Assembly: GCA_956465555.1 (NCBI GenBank)
Contig: OY101124.1
Span: 1,364,001 to 1,428,000 of the forward strand
Direction of reading: 5' to 3'
Source of the DNA: Nitzschia sp. pyKryTriq1
Lineage: Eukaryota > Bacillariophyta > Bacillariophyceae > Bacillariales > Bacillariaceae
DNA length: 64,000 bases
In this document: in pieces, positions 53,283-63,521 of the stretch
Position numbering within the stretch: the first letter of the stretch is position 1
Layout: every line of letters starts with the position of its first letter
Notes under the pieces: generated by a model
The model's database searches: none
What the model saw: only the letters and a program-made list of their open reading frames with translations
Told to the model about the DNA's origin: nothing
Translations under genes and position numbers: made by a program

Positions 53283-54683
53283 ATGAGCGCGAATCATCCT
53301 CATCCTCACCCTCACCCTCACCCTCGTCATGAGGAGTTGTCGGCGTCGTCGGACGTCGCTCCATCATCATCCTCGACGACGACGACGACGAATAACAATA
53401 ATAATAATAATAATAACAACGTCGTAGAGGCTCTCTGCCAGAATCTTCCACCAGGATCGTCGTCGTCGTCGTCGTCGTCGTCGTCCATTGTAATGCCCGC
53501 CGAATGGACGCCTCATCGAGCTTGTCTCATTTTATTTCCGCATAATCCACAAACCTATCGTCTGGATCCAGCACAAAAACAGGTGTGGAATGTTGCCCTA
53601 GCGATTGCGAATGAAGGCAATGAAACTGTGTATTTGTTGGTCAAAGATGAAGACACTCTCCAAAAAGTACTGCAAAAGCAGCAGCAGCAGCAGAACAACA
53701 ACAACAACAACAACGACGACGACGACGACGAATCGAAGAATCATAATATTCAAGTACGAGTATGCCCTAGTGACGATACGTGGGTTCGGGATACAGGTCC
53801 TACTTGTTGTTTTCTCCTTGAGGATAAGAAGAAGAAGAACAACAACAACAACAACAATAATGATAAGGCTCTCATCGGTATCGATTGGGATTTTAATGGC
53901 TATGGTGGGCCGGAAGAAGGTTGTTACTGGCCGTGTGAGCTCGATCGAAAGGTTGCCTCTCGCGTTTGCCAAGATATACTCCAGATTCCATCCGTATCTG
54001 TTCCCATGATTCTGGAAGGGGGTAGTATACATACGGACGGAGAAGGGACGCTACTAGTGACGAAAGAGTGTTTGCTGAATCCGAACCGCAATCCACACCT
54101 GCGACAAGAAGATATTGAAGGAGTCTTGAAACGCACGTTGGGTGTAGAGGTAGTGATTTGGTTGCCCGATGGCTTGGATGCCGACGAGGATACCAATGGT
54201 CATATAGACAATTTTTGCTGCTTCACAGAACCTGGCCATGTCGTTCTGGCATGGACCGACGACGAGGTCAATGATCTAGCAAACTACCAACGTTGTCGGA
54301 CAGCTCTGGAAGTCTTGTCGTCTTGCAAAGATGCTCAAGGTCGCATCATACAAGTACACAAGTTGCCAGTTCCGTCTCCGCCGTTGCGCTATACAAAAGA
54401 AGAAGCAGAGTCCTTGGAGAATTCCGATCCGGCGGGGGTGACTCGACAACCCGAGGAAAAGATGGCGGCCTCTTATGTGAATTTTTACATTGCCAATGAA
54501 GCAGTGATTGTACCACAATTCGGCGTGAGTCCTACGGATGCTCAAGCGATTTCGGTGTTACAAGAGAGATTCCCGGGACGGAAAGTCGTTGGAGTACAGA
54601 GCCGAGAAATTCTGTTGGGGGGAGGAAACATTCACTGCATTACTCAGCAAATCCCACTCGGTGGTTCGGCTGCTGCGCCTTGA
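53283..54683 (+). CDS. aguA: Agmatine deiminase (peptidyl-arginine-deiminase-like family)
   Basis: This encodes 466 aa. It converts agmatine to N-carbamoylputrescine plus ammonia in putrescine synthesis from arginine. Visible family motifs are PAEWTPHRACLILFPHN, TWVRDTGPTCCF, DWDFNGYGG, LEGGSIHTDGEGT (catalytic-region Glu), DTNGHIDNFCCF (His and Asp), and at the end GGGNIHCITQQIP with the nucleophilic Cys. All are intact. The first 65 residues are a His-Pro and Ser/Thr/Asn-rich tail lacking in bacterial enzymes, and two Asn/Asp runs interrupt loops. The start at 53283 is the first ATG of the frame; a functional core could also begin at MPAEW. No targeting peptide is seen. Confidence 0.92.
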   Translation: MSANHPHPHPHPHPRHEELSASSDVAPSSSSTTTTTNNNNNNNNNNVVEALCQNLPPGSSSSSSSSSSIVMPAEWTPHRACLILFPHNPQTYRLDPAQKQVWNVALAIANEGNETVYLLVKDEDTLQKVLQKQQQQQNNNNNNNDDDDDESKNHNIQVRVCPSDDTWVRDTGPTCCFLLEDKKKKNNNNNNNNDKALIGIDWDFNGYGGPEEGCYWPCELDRKVASRVCQDILQIPSVSVPMILEGGSIHTDGEGTLLVTKECLLNPNRNPHLRQEDIEGVLKRTLGVEVVIWLPDGLDADEDTNGHIDNFCCFTEPGHVVLAWTDDEVNDLANYQRCRTALEVLSSCKDAQGRIIQVHKLPVPSPPLRYTKEEAESLENSDPAGVTRQPEEKMAASYVNFYIANEAVIVPQFGVSPTDAQAISVLQERFPGRKVVGVQSREILLGGGNIHCITQQIPLGGSAAAP

Positions 54684-55076
54684 TAGTCCATGCTTCATTG
54701 GGCCTGTCTAGTAGAGTTCTATTATTTGTAGTAATGTATAGTTCTCTATCTCGTATTACTCAAGGCTGCGAGTGACGAGTCGAGTCAGTCGTGTTCAACG
54801 ACGTACGTACGTACGTACGTCGTTCAGTACAATAAGTGTTATTGTGAAGCCTTCGTCGATCTTCCATTCGTACTAGTCTAACACCACTCAAAAGAGTTGA
54901 TGCTTCGGATTTTTTAATGTTGACAGATGCGCTCTGCTGCTGCGTTTTGCGGCTGCTGTTTGTTGTTGTTTGGTTGTCGCGTGTTGCGCGATGCTGTTCA
55001 ATGCAGTTGATGTTTCATTATTTTTTGCAGAGGCAATGCATCTGGTGGAAGAAAGTGTATACTGTCTGTCTCCTCG
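54684..55076. other. Spacer with ACGT repeat
   Basis: An ACGTACGTACGTACGTACGT palindromic repeat lies at about 54801-54822. Otherwise nothing was recognised between agmatine deiminase and the transporter. Confidence 0.55.
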
Positions 55077-56702
55077 ATGAGACGAGACGAGACGATGAGC
55101 GCCATGTCTGTTGATAAGAATACCGGTACAATGGAAGAACAAGCCCGCGGCGACTTGACGAATGCGCTGGAGCGAAAGAATATCACCAATCGGAGACTTC
55201 TGATGCTCTGTTGCAGCCTGTACACCTTCTTCTTTGTGGGGTCCTTCTTTGGGTGGGGACCGATGCAGCTTCTTCTCGAGGAAAACGGATCGTTCTCGTG
55301 GAAGTGTGACGGCGCGAAACCAGGAGATGAACCATGCGCAGACCAAACAGCCGCTCTTTTATCTGTCAGCCTGACAGGACAAAGCACCCAAATTTTATCA
55401 CCGCTGCTTGGTCTGCTAGCCGATCGAAAAGGCGCCAAGGCATCTGTCGCATTCATGGCGGCTTCTCTTTGGTCGGGTCTAGTGCTGCTTGCTATCAATG
55501 CGGCACGTCCTTCCGTTCTGACGGACCGTCTACTCTACCTAGCCTTTTCCCTCTTGGGTATTGCCACTTGGAACGGTGGACTACTGACTGTGCAGACGGG
55601 GTTCTACTGGCAAGGACACTCCAAAAGTCGAGTTATATTTGCGCTGAATGCGCTCTTTGATGCAGGTGCGCTGACGTATCTCTTTCTCTGGTTCTTGGGT
55701 AGTGAGCTTGGACTCGGGTTCTTCAATGTTGTGGTTGGATTCTTTGCGCTGAGTCTCGTTGTCATGTCCATGTCACTCTATCTGTGGATCGTTGCGCGTC
55801 CAGAAGAGGAAGAAAAGCTCAAAGTCGAAAGAGATATAGACCCAGCACCAAAAGAGTCGCAGAACGGAAACGACGACGACGATAATAAACAACCAGTCAA
55901 CTCGGAGATCCAAGCAACCTCTCAACCACCACCGCAATTGGATATCGACGAGAGCTCGGATTACGTCCTCGTTGCAGAGCGAACAACTCGACAGCAGCTC
56001 ACTTCGAAACATTTCCTACTTCTATGTACCTTCTTTGGTATTCAATGCGGACAAAACATGTGGAACATGACTACGCAGCGGGACTTTCTAGCCTACCTCG
56101 GAGACGACCAGGTCGGAAACAAGTACCTGACAATTTTCACGCTACTGACACCTGTATCCATTCTTGGTCTTCCTTTTGTGGACCGAGTTGTTCTACGTTT
56201 TGGGTTTTCAGGTGGACTGCAATGCATTAATTTGCTTGCGCTGATCTACAACACTGTCAAGCTTTCCAGCAGCAACTTGAACGTGCAGATTATTGGCTTT
56301 GTCGTCTTTTCTTTCTATCGCTGTTTCCTTTTCGGCGTCACTTTCAGCTTTCTACCCACACTGGTTGGGCAAAAGCTGGTTGGAAAAGCAACGGGGTTTA
56401 TGTATTCCATCGCCGCCGTTGCGTCTCTGCTAAATATTCCTCTCTCTCAGGTTGCCGTCAAGTCTCTCGATGGTAATTTCTTCATCCCCAATTTGATAGT
56501 GACCTGCCTAATGGTCCCATGCACTTTTGCTATCTGTGCTCTCAATCGATTAATGAAGCGGGAAAAGAGGATACGACAGCGCCGAAAGATGGTAGAGCTG
56601 GAGCACTTGCGGCAATCGTATGGTGGTTTTCTGTTTAGCAGTGATGATGATGATGATGATGATGATGATCAAAAAGCCAGCAACGGCCATGCCAAATCTT
56701 GA
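55077..56702 (+). CDS. MFS transporter, SLC43-like
   Basis: This encodes 541 aa from ATG 55077; MSAMSV at 55095 is an alternative start. About 12 membrane helices are seen in two sets of six: RLLMLCCSLYTFFFVGSFFG opens the first, and TSKHFLLLCTFFGIQCG opens the second. Between them is an acidic, Gln/Asn-rich cytoplasmic loop of about 80 residues. The first extracellular loop contains a Cys pair (WKCDG, EPCAD). LLGLLADRKGAK is the MFS loop-2/3 signature. The layout and FGWGPMQLLLEENGSF fit SLC43 (LAT3/LAT4, system L amino-acid carriers) and relatives in protists. The substrate is inferred as neutral amino acids at best. The tail has an Asp run. Confidence 0.8.
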   Translation: MRRDETMSAMSVDKNTGTMEEQARGDLTNALERKNITNRRLLMLCCSLYTFFFVGSFFGWGPMQLLLEENGSFSWKCDGAKPGDEPCADQTAALLSVSLTGQSTQILSPLLGLLADRKGAKASVAFMAASLWSGLVLLAINAARPSVLTDRLLYLAFSLLGIATWNGGLLTVQTGFYWQGHSKSRVIFALNALFDAGALTYLFLWFLGSELGLGFFNVVVGFFALSLVVMSMSLYLWIVARPEEEEKLKVERDIDPAPKESQNGNDDDDNKQPVNSEIQATSQPPPQLDIDESSDYVLVAERTTRQQLTSKHFLLLCTFFGIQCGQNMWNMTTQRDFLAYLGDDQVGNKYLTIFTLLTPVSILGLPFVDRVVLRFGFSGGLQCINLLALIYNTVKLSSSNLNVQIIGFVVFSFYRCFLFGVTFSFLPTLVGQKLVGKATGFMYSIAAVASLLNIPLSQVAVKSLDGNFFIPNLIVTCLMVPCTFAICALNRLMKREKRIRQRRKMVELEHLRQSYGGFLFSSDDDDDDDDDQKASNGHAKS

Positions 56703-57180
56703 TATGGCATGTTGAAAAGGTACTCCTACTAGTAGAGTAAGCTCAGAGACCCTACCTGTAGTCTCTTCCTATCTACCCATACTGTCGTGCTCGGATTGGA
56801 GAGTATCGAATCAATTGCAGCACTGCGATTGGGTCAATCATTATCGTGGTCGAATATTATTGGACCATCATCTCTCAGCGAAGTCGATCGCAAGAATAAT
56901 GCGCTCTTCTGTAGCCTCGACTTGTGACTCCAATCTACACCACCAGATGATGAGGTGATCCAGGGCACCCAAGAGAAAAAGTGGTGGTACGTTTTCAGCT
57001 TTTTTTGCGTTCAACATCATAGTGGCTTTGTGAGATTCGAAGGAGGGTACGATAAACGATTGTTTTGACGATTCTATTAGACCATTTTTAAAAAGCTATC
57101 AGCAAGCGGCAAACTTTCGATCGCTACGTTTTGAGGTCAGCATCCGATGCTGACGGTCACTAACAGACATTTCGACAGGA
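56703..57180. other. Spacer between convergent genes
   Basis: This 478-bp tail-to-tail spacer holds no gene and no notable repeat beyond a TACTCCTACTAGTAGAG tract near 56720. Confidence 0.5.
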
Positions 57181-60100
57181 TCAGTCCAAGCCCAGCAGAT
57201 CTTCAAAAATGTGGCTGCTTGAAGACTCCTGGTCCGAGGGCGGGTCGTCGTTCTTGGCAAAGGAAACCCGATACGACTTCACATTGCGGTTGGGAGCCTG
57301 GCTCAGGGATGATCGGTGATAAGGGAGTTGAGCAGCCTGGTAACTGGACATTTCAATCCTGTCAACCAGTAATGGGCGAGAAGGCGAGGGCGTCACATGA
57401 CTATTGATCTCGTAAGGTAAACTACCATCTGACTTGTCGTCTGGAAGAGCTTGGTGTGCCGGCATTCTTTTCATCCTTAGCAGCCGTGAGGCCTTCACTG
57501 ATTTCAGCCGCGCCACCAACGTTTCATGCTTCGATGAATGATTGGAGCGACCAAGGGATCCGGTAATTCTTGAGAGGAAGGAAGCCGATTTCTGACCAGC
57601 GGTGATGCTTGTCTTTCGGGGCGGTGATGTGGTTTTCCTTGCAGCAGTTCGTGCCTCGTTGCGGAAATGGACGGTGCTTTGAGGCTTGGACGATGAACCC
57701 GGTGTCGACGATGCTTTATTTCGATAGCCTTCCTGCGAAGATCTTGGGTTAGCGCTAGCTAGCCCATTGCCTGACTTCGGGGGGTCGGAAGGTGGATTTG
57801 TCCTACCAAAGAAGCCCCGTCGTGGACCAGTAGTGTCGGGGGTTCGCTCTGCAGAATTGAACAATGGCGTCACGGACGACGGTTCAAAGTCAGACATTCT
57901 CAGCCCTGGCGGCTCAGCGGGGGGATCTGGCCGCTTAGACGCGTTGTCCTTTTCACGCGCTGCTTTCCTTTCCTGATAGGCACGCTGTCGGCTGAGCAGC
58001 ATTTCGTGCCGCGCTGCCATGAGAGTCTCGTGGTCTTTGTCGAAAGGTGGTGGCGTAGAAAACAATTCCGTTCCTTCGGAGTACCGCAACGAAGAGTCTT
58101 CGTGTGTAGTACCAGTCCGGTAGAAATCCTCTACGATCTTGGAAGAGGGGCGGTTGTAGCTGTTAACTGTGAAGTGCACATCGTTCCTGGGAGCTGCAGC
58201 AACTACTGGACCTTGAAGAGACAAGTCCTGTTTCTTGTCCAAGTTTTGAGGCTGTCCGTTCTTCTTCGACGCAAGTGACGAAATCTCTCCTTCCAATTTT
58301 ATGCTGTGGAAGGCGTTGCTGTCACTGACTATATTCGTTGGGCTCGAAGAAAAGTCGATCCAGTCTCTGTCGTCCAGGCGAGGCCATACCATCTCTCGAA
58401 ATGAGGCGCCATCTCGCGATACTGATTCACTAAAACCTTTTGAAGAAGAAGTTTGAAACGAAAAGGACATGGAAATTTGTTCCACGTCCCAGCCACCATC
58501 GTCTTCTTCTGCCCCCACTTGATCGTTGCTAGCTGGTAGAATCGCGTTTTCTGTAAGGACCGTCTCGCTCTCCAATGCTCGTAAGGTGGCGTCAAGAGAA
58601 GACGACTCACCAGTGGTATCTCCACTCATTTCATCGGACAGTAGGGTCTCGAGATCGGGGATCTTCGTACGCGAAGCTTCATGATTCTTGGCCGCAGAAA
58701 TGCCGGCGCTGTACAGATGATCGGTATCCCTACAGATGGTAGGGTCCGTCAAAATTGAAACATCTGCAATAGAAGCGTCCAAGGTAACCCCATCCGAGTA
58801 GTCACTGTCCGACGACTTTCCTCTCGGATCATTCCTTTTGATGTGAGAGTGATGGGCGTGTGCGGTCGGTCTTCGTTGTACTTGTTGAGTGAGAGCGTTG
58901 TGTTCCATTTCGGGCCTACTAGAGTTCTGGTCTTGAGCGTTGACTCGATCAGGATGAGAAGACAGTCTAGCTTCCTCCGAACTATGGTTTCCCTTAGTGA
59001 ATGTGTTGGTTTGATTGTAAATGCCAAGAGCTACAGCTGGTTTGGCCTCGACATCTTCGCGCTCGGACTCTTCCTTGGAAACTGAAGAGAGATCATATGA
59101 CCCGCTTCTTGTGAGTTTGGGGCTCTCTGTCTTGCTGCTCTCAGGGATCCGTTCATCTTGTGATGCCAGAGGTTCCCGCTTGAAAGCCGGATACCGTTTT
59201 GCCCATTGATTCAAACGTTGTTGCATAGTTGGAGGGGGCGACTTCCTCTGCTGTACATGGGCTGTACTTTCAACCTGCACCTTTGAGAATTTGAGAAGTC
59301 GGCCTTTCATGGACGAGAAGGGCGTCGGAGCGGGACCTTGAACCTGGCCGCTGTGTGTGCTGATAGTGTCTTCGTCTTCGCTTGGATCTAGCGACCCTCC
59401 CTTGGCTTTTTCAGTGAGGTCAGAATTTTTGTTCTGAAGATATCTGTTGATAGTCTCATTGATATCAGGCTTAATGACTCTTGGAGCTCCGTCACCAGGT
59501 CCTGGTGCAACCCAATCGGGTGTCTCCCGCTCGGCCACAGTATTGGCATTAAAGAACATCGACTCATCAACGTGCATTTCCGCTCTGTGTCCCTCGGTTA
59601 GTGGTGCCATTTGCTTCATGGCAGTATCAATATGGCGCACAGAAGAATCATTAACATTTGACTCGAGCCACCTTTCTTCAGCGGAAGAATCCTCCTCGCG
59701 GGGAATACTCGCCACTTGGACATCCACGGCCGACGCGTCTACATGCCGCAGCGAAGGACGGGCTATCCCCGATGGTCGAAATTTCGGGAAGCCTTGCGAT
59801 TCGAATCGAGATCGGAGATGGTTCACCATTTCCCCGCTGTTTCTCTTTCTTGGAGACGACGACTCGAATCTTTCGCGAAGGCTTCGGACGCTTCCATCAT
59901 CGTCATCGTCGCAGTATGCTTTCCCTTCCATGGCACTTATGCGCTGTTCAATTTTGTCCCGCAGGCTCTTCACACTTCCACTTTCATCATCCCAAACGTC
60001 GTGAGTTACTTTGTGCTTTTGATACTCAAACTCGTGCTTTTCGAAAATTTCTTTTAGATTCCTGACACTTCTCACGCTAGTGTCGGCGACGCTCGAATCT

Positions 60101-62712
60101 TCCTTTTTCTCTTCATATACCCCACCTACAACCACATCTTTTTTAGGCTGATGTTTGGTGTCGTTCGTCCACTTGTCTGGCGGCTTTAAGTTGAACGCCT
60201 GGATCTTGTTTTTCACTGATTTTGCTCCGTTTGGAATCCTGTTACTCGATCCCGTATTCCCGGCTTCTATCCCCGATGATGTCGCTCTCGCCACATCCTT
60301 CCTTTGCCCGCTCGGTGTTGTGCTATAGGCAGCAAGACCTCTATCGACCCCATAGTGCGCGACTTGGACAGCATTCGATTGTGTGGAATGATGTGTTCCC
60401 CCTCTGTTCCTTTCCACGATTTGAACCAATCCGTCTTCACTACCGGTACTGGAGTTCTCCTTCGTACCTCTATCTTGCATAGATTTGACAGTGTAGGGTT
60501 GCTGTCCTGTTCCTTGATTGTAATTGCCTGTGCTATTGTCAGATCGTGATGAAAACGAAACGGATCCACCCGGGCAAAAGATTGGATCAGGTTGGATAGA
60601 TTGATCCGAATCCATTTTCAATGCAAAGCGATACGCTTGCGAGTTTCCAACGCGCTGGTTTTGTTCTTCCTTTTGTCCCATGTTCCTCCCATGCACATCT
60701 TCGCTAGTAGAGTGAATATTATCTCGTCTCATTCCTTGTTCGTCAAATGGCTGCACATGTTGCGCAGTGGGACCTCTTTCATGATCTTGAGACTGCGTGT
60801 GGAACCTTCGCAGTGGTGAATGAGAGTCATAGGAAAAGTCTAGCCGATCAAGATGGAAAAGGGGCTGAATCGGACGTTGAGGATCGACAGTAGGGCCGTC
60901 GTCGTGTTCCTTTTCAGCGGTAGATAGAGTCGACGCATTAGAGGAGTCCGAGTAGCGCCGCTGAAAAACTTCATGGGCATTGGGCGTCCTTCGTTCATTG
61001 TAACGAACAAATGTGGCGGCTGCTTTCGTTCCATCGGCCATGTCCGGGAAAAGCAAACCATCAGTGGTAGACACGCTTGATGGGTTCTCGCTTGAGGAAA
61101 CCTCGTGTACCACCTTGGGTTGAGGTGTAAAATCATCTTGCATGTAGAATCGAAGTGGAGACGTTGGTGCTTGATCTGTCTCTCCCTGTTTGGCTGGATC
61201 CTTGACTTCCTTGTTACTTCCCGTGATAATAATCGGTGGGCTCACACGTCGAACAGCTCGAGGGCCATAACCAACCAGCCTTCCACCATAGAGAACTTTG
61301 TTGTTCGCGATATCTTTTGTTCCGGTACCCGCCCTCGGAGAAAAAGGTTCTGCGTGAACTATTCGGGAGGAAGCAGGGCTAGAAGATGGATCAGAACGCC
61401 TCAACTTTTGCTGCCATGAGTCGATATGAGGCGCATGTTCATCCGACGTCGAAGCTTCCGACTGCGAAGTAGCGGAGATTGAAGAAGACTGGACGTCGAA
61501 TAAGGCTCGCATTTGGGCACGATCGTCCTGCAGCGAGCCCTCGTCGGCCGTAGACGCTTCATCAATCAAGCATTGCATATTAATGGGAAGTCTGCTGCTT
61601 CCCGCATTGTTGGATGGTGCCATCCCCCACTTGCGAGTAGTCGGAGTTGCGTTTCGAGAGTGTTGGTCCGGTTCAGGCTCAACTTGTGGTACACACGAAC
61701 GAAAGTAGTGACGTTTCAGTATGTCTCGTGTTCGATTTGTCATGATCTCAGTTGGAGCACCCGCTTCGGAATGAGCAGGTTCCTCCTCTCTTCTGGTTCG
61801 ATTTGTCATGATCTCGGTCGGAGCGCCTGCTTCGGAATCTGCTTGCTCCTCTGCTTCTGCAACGTCCACCCCCGCATTAGGTACTTGATGGCTCCTCTCC
61901 GCGGACCAACCCAGCGGGCCGACGCGATGCATCTCATAGGGTGAACCAGGGACCACCACCTTCTGGTCTTCATGACGGAAGCCGAGAGGGGGCGGCCGAC
62001 GTTTTGGTTCTGGAAAGCTTCCGGAAAAGGATAATAGGTTGTTTCCTGTGTTGTTGTTATCATTGCTGTGGCTGTTCCCGGGCGTTGTGTCGTTGTTCTC
62101 GTGCCGCCGACCCGCCAGTTGCTCTCGCGCTCTTTTCATTAGTCGAGAAGGCGGAGGAGAGTCGTCCACCGGCGGAGCAGGGCTGATCGGACGACGAAAG
62201 AAGTAATCATCATGCTCAAAAGATGTCTCCAGATCCGAGTCATCCATCTCCACCGCGAGGTGAGCTGGTCGACTGCTCCGTCTGTGCGAGGAGGAAGATT
62301 CAATAGAGCTACAATCGCCCTCGATTCCAAGCGGACCATCCAGGCGCGCTCCAAAAGCCGAGTCGGGTGCTGGAAATAGCGCCCCATTATTGCTATTGCT
62401 GTTGTTTTGATGAAAGCCAGCACCACTCCTGCGAGAAGCCGCATCGGAGCGGGATGGAGTTTCCATGGTAGTCCAGGAAGCCGACGTATCCAACGCTGCC
62501 GTGGTAGCAGTCATGCCACCACAGGACGAATCATTGAGAACGTTTCGAATGATTTGTTTTGCTTGTAGCCGCTCGGGTGTCACGGGGGTAGGTGAGTTTG
62601 CTGCCGCGGCTTTGACAAGAGCAGAAACGTCTTGGCCACCACATGATACTGCATCCAAGTACCGACTCGCAATCGTCCGGCGACGACGACTCAACGCCCT
62701 CTCATGAACCAT
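57181..62712 (-). CDS. Very large disordered protein with SVRSLRERFE-type repeats
   Basis: This encodes 1,843 aa in one uninterrupted exon. Composition is polar (Ser, Arg, Asp, Glu, Pro, Gln) with no globular domain or membrane helix recognised. Two internal repeat systems are visible. A 22-codon tandem unit around SEAGAPTEIMTNRTR occurs twice (about 61731-61862). Near residues 875-975, SVRNLKEIFEKHE, SVKSLRDKIEQRI, SVRSLRERFESS and VNHLRSRFESQ repeat a short amphipathic helix of form S-V-[RK]-x-L-[RK]-x-x-[FI]-E. A further basic region (SRLLRMKRMP) and an acidic end HIFEDLLGLD follow. It could be a cytoskeletal or signalling scaffold, but this is inference. The intact 5.5-kb frame shows it is under coding constraint. 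Confidence 0.75.
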   Translation of the reverse strand: MVHERALSRRRRTIASRYLDAVSCGGQDVSALVKAAAANSPTPVTPERLQAKQIIRNVLNDSSCGGMTATTAALDTSASWTTMETPSRSDAASRRSGAGFHQNNSNSNNGALFPAPDSAFGARLDGPLGIEGDCSSIESSSSHRRSSRPAHLAVEMDDSDLETSFEHDDYFFRRPISPAPPVDDSPPPSRLMKRAREQLAGRRHENNDTTPGNSHSNDNNNTGNNLLSFSGSFPEPKRRPPPLGFRHEDQKVVVPGSPYEMHRVGPLGWSAERSHQVPNAGVDVAEAEEQADSEAGAPTEIMTNRTRREEEPAHSEAGAPTEIMTNRTRDILKRHYFRSCVPQVEPEPDQHSRNATPTTRKWGMAPSNNAGSSRLPINMQCLIDEASTADEGSLQDDRAQMRALFDVQSSSISATSQSEASTSDEHAPHIDSWQQKLRRSDPSSSPASSRIVHAEPFSPRAGTGTKDIANNKVLYGGRLVGYGPRAVRRVSPPIIITGSNKEVKDPAKQGETDQAPTSPLRFYMQDDFTPQPKVVHEVSSSENPSSVSTTDGLLFPDMADGTKAAATFVRYNERRTPNAHEVFQRRYSDSSNASTLSTAEKEHDDGPTVDPQRPIQPLFHLDRLDFSYDSHSPLRRFHTQSQDHERGPTAQHVQPFDEQGMRRDNIHSTSEDVHGRNMGQKEEQNQRVGNSQAYRFALKMDSDQSIQPDPIFCPGGSVSFSSRSDNSTGNYNQGTGQQPYTVKSMQDRGTKENSSTGSEDGLVQIVERNRGGTHHSTQSNAVQVAHYGVDRGLAAYSTTPSGQRKDVARATSSGIEAGNTGSSNRIPNGAKSVKNKIQAFNLKPPDKWTNDTKHQPKKDVVVGGVYEEKKEDSSVADTSVRSVRNLKEIFEKHEFEYQKHKVTHDVWDDESGSVKSLRDKIEQRISAMEGKAYCDDDDDGSVRSLRERFESSSPRKRNSGEMVNHLRSRFESQGFPKFRPSGIARPSLRHVDASAVDVQVASIPREEDSSAEERWLESNVNDSSVRHIDTAMKQMAPLTEGHRAEMHVDESMFFNANTVAERETPDWVAPGPGDGAPRVIKPDINETINRYLQNKNSDLTEKAKGGSLDPSEDEDTISTHSGQVQGPAPTPFSSMKGRLLKFSKVQVESTAHVQQRKSPPPTMQQRLNQWAKRYPAFKREPLASQDERIPESSKTESPKLTRSGSYDLSSVSKEESEREDVEAKPAVALGIYNQTNTFTKGNHSSEEARLSSHPDRVNAQDQNSSRPEMEHNALTQQVQRRPTAHAHHSHIKRNDPRGKSSDSDYSDGVTLDASIADVSILTDPTICRDTDHLYSAGISAAKNHEASRTKIPDLETLLSDEMSGDTTGESSSLDATLRALESETVLTENAILPASNDQVGAEEDDGGWDVEQISMSFSFQTSSSKGFSESVSRDGASFREMVWPRLDDRDWIDFSSSPTNIVSDSNAFHSIKLEGEISSLASKKNGQPQNLDKKQDLSLQGPVVAAAPRNDVHFTVNSYNRPSSKIVEDFYRTGTTHEDSSLRYSEGTELFSTPPPFDKDHETLMAARHEMLLSRQRAYQERKAAREKDNASKRPDPPAEPPGLRMSDFEPSSVTPLFNSAERTPDTTGPRRGFFGRTNPPSDPPKSGNGLASANPRSSQEGYRNKASSTPGSSSKPQSTVHFRNEARTAARKTTSPPRKTSITAGQKSASFLSRITGSLGRSNHSSKHETLVARLKSVKASRLLRMKRMPAHQALPDDKSDGSLPYEINSHVTPSPSRPLLVDRIEMSSYQAAQLPYHRSSLSQAPNRNVKSYRVSFAKNDDPPSDQESSSSHIFEDLLGLD

Positions 62713-63521
62713 GATGTTGTTGCTTGCAGTCTAGTCCAGAATGTACTCCGGATTTAGTCTACAATACAAACAGCAGGGCCGCTTCAAGATCCCCTTGTAG
62801 CGTGCAAAAGGGCAGCGGTGTTAATGGTCGGTACAAGAAGAGGTTTATTTGAGGAAGAGCATTGTCATGGAGCTAGTCTGCTGCTCGTATTAGCCAATGT
62901 TATTGTTTATCACGATCGACGTTGGGGGAGAAAAATAAACACATGAAAAGAGGTGCGCACTGTCCGCTATCCTTGTAATAGTGTGACCGATCTTGACAAA
63001 ACTCAACGGAAACGGTCTATGTAACCATAAAATGTTTCATATGTGTATATACAGATCTGCAGGGTATATACCGGCGCGCCTTTTTTGGGTCAATGCTGTG
63101 CGTGCGTCACAACAGAACGAACGGAATCTGGAATGTCAAAAAGTATTCTGAAAAGTGGGGTTCGCAAATGTAACGGTCAAACTGCAGACGGGTGACGTGT
63201 ACTCGTAATTTGCTCGTATCCAGTGCAGTGACAGCTGCATGCGCGCGGGCGAGTTTCTCTCTATGTATTCTTCGTCTTCTTCGCAAACGTCAACGCTTTT
63301 GGCTTTCGTACAAAAAAGCAAGAAGCTAGTAGCAACAGGCACAAAAGACACGAATGCACAAGGCACTAATCCATTTTCGATTTCCACATTCCCGAAAGCT
63401 TTTTCCTTCGTTATTCATATTATCATACCGTAATACTGTCGCTCTCCGGAAGGATCCCTCTACCGGTACTACATAGACTAGACTTTCACCCATCGATCAT
63501 CATCATTATTTGTTCTCAATC
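62713..63521. other. Divergent spacer, no gene recognised
   Basis: This 809-bp shared upstream region of the disordered-protein gene and the right-edge gene contains TATATACAG and GGTATATACCGG near 63046-63072. An 83-codon minus-strand frame at 63136-63387 lacks support. Confidence 0.5.
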
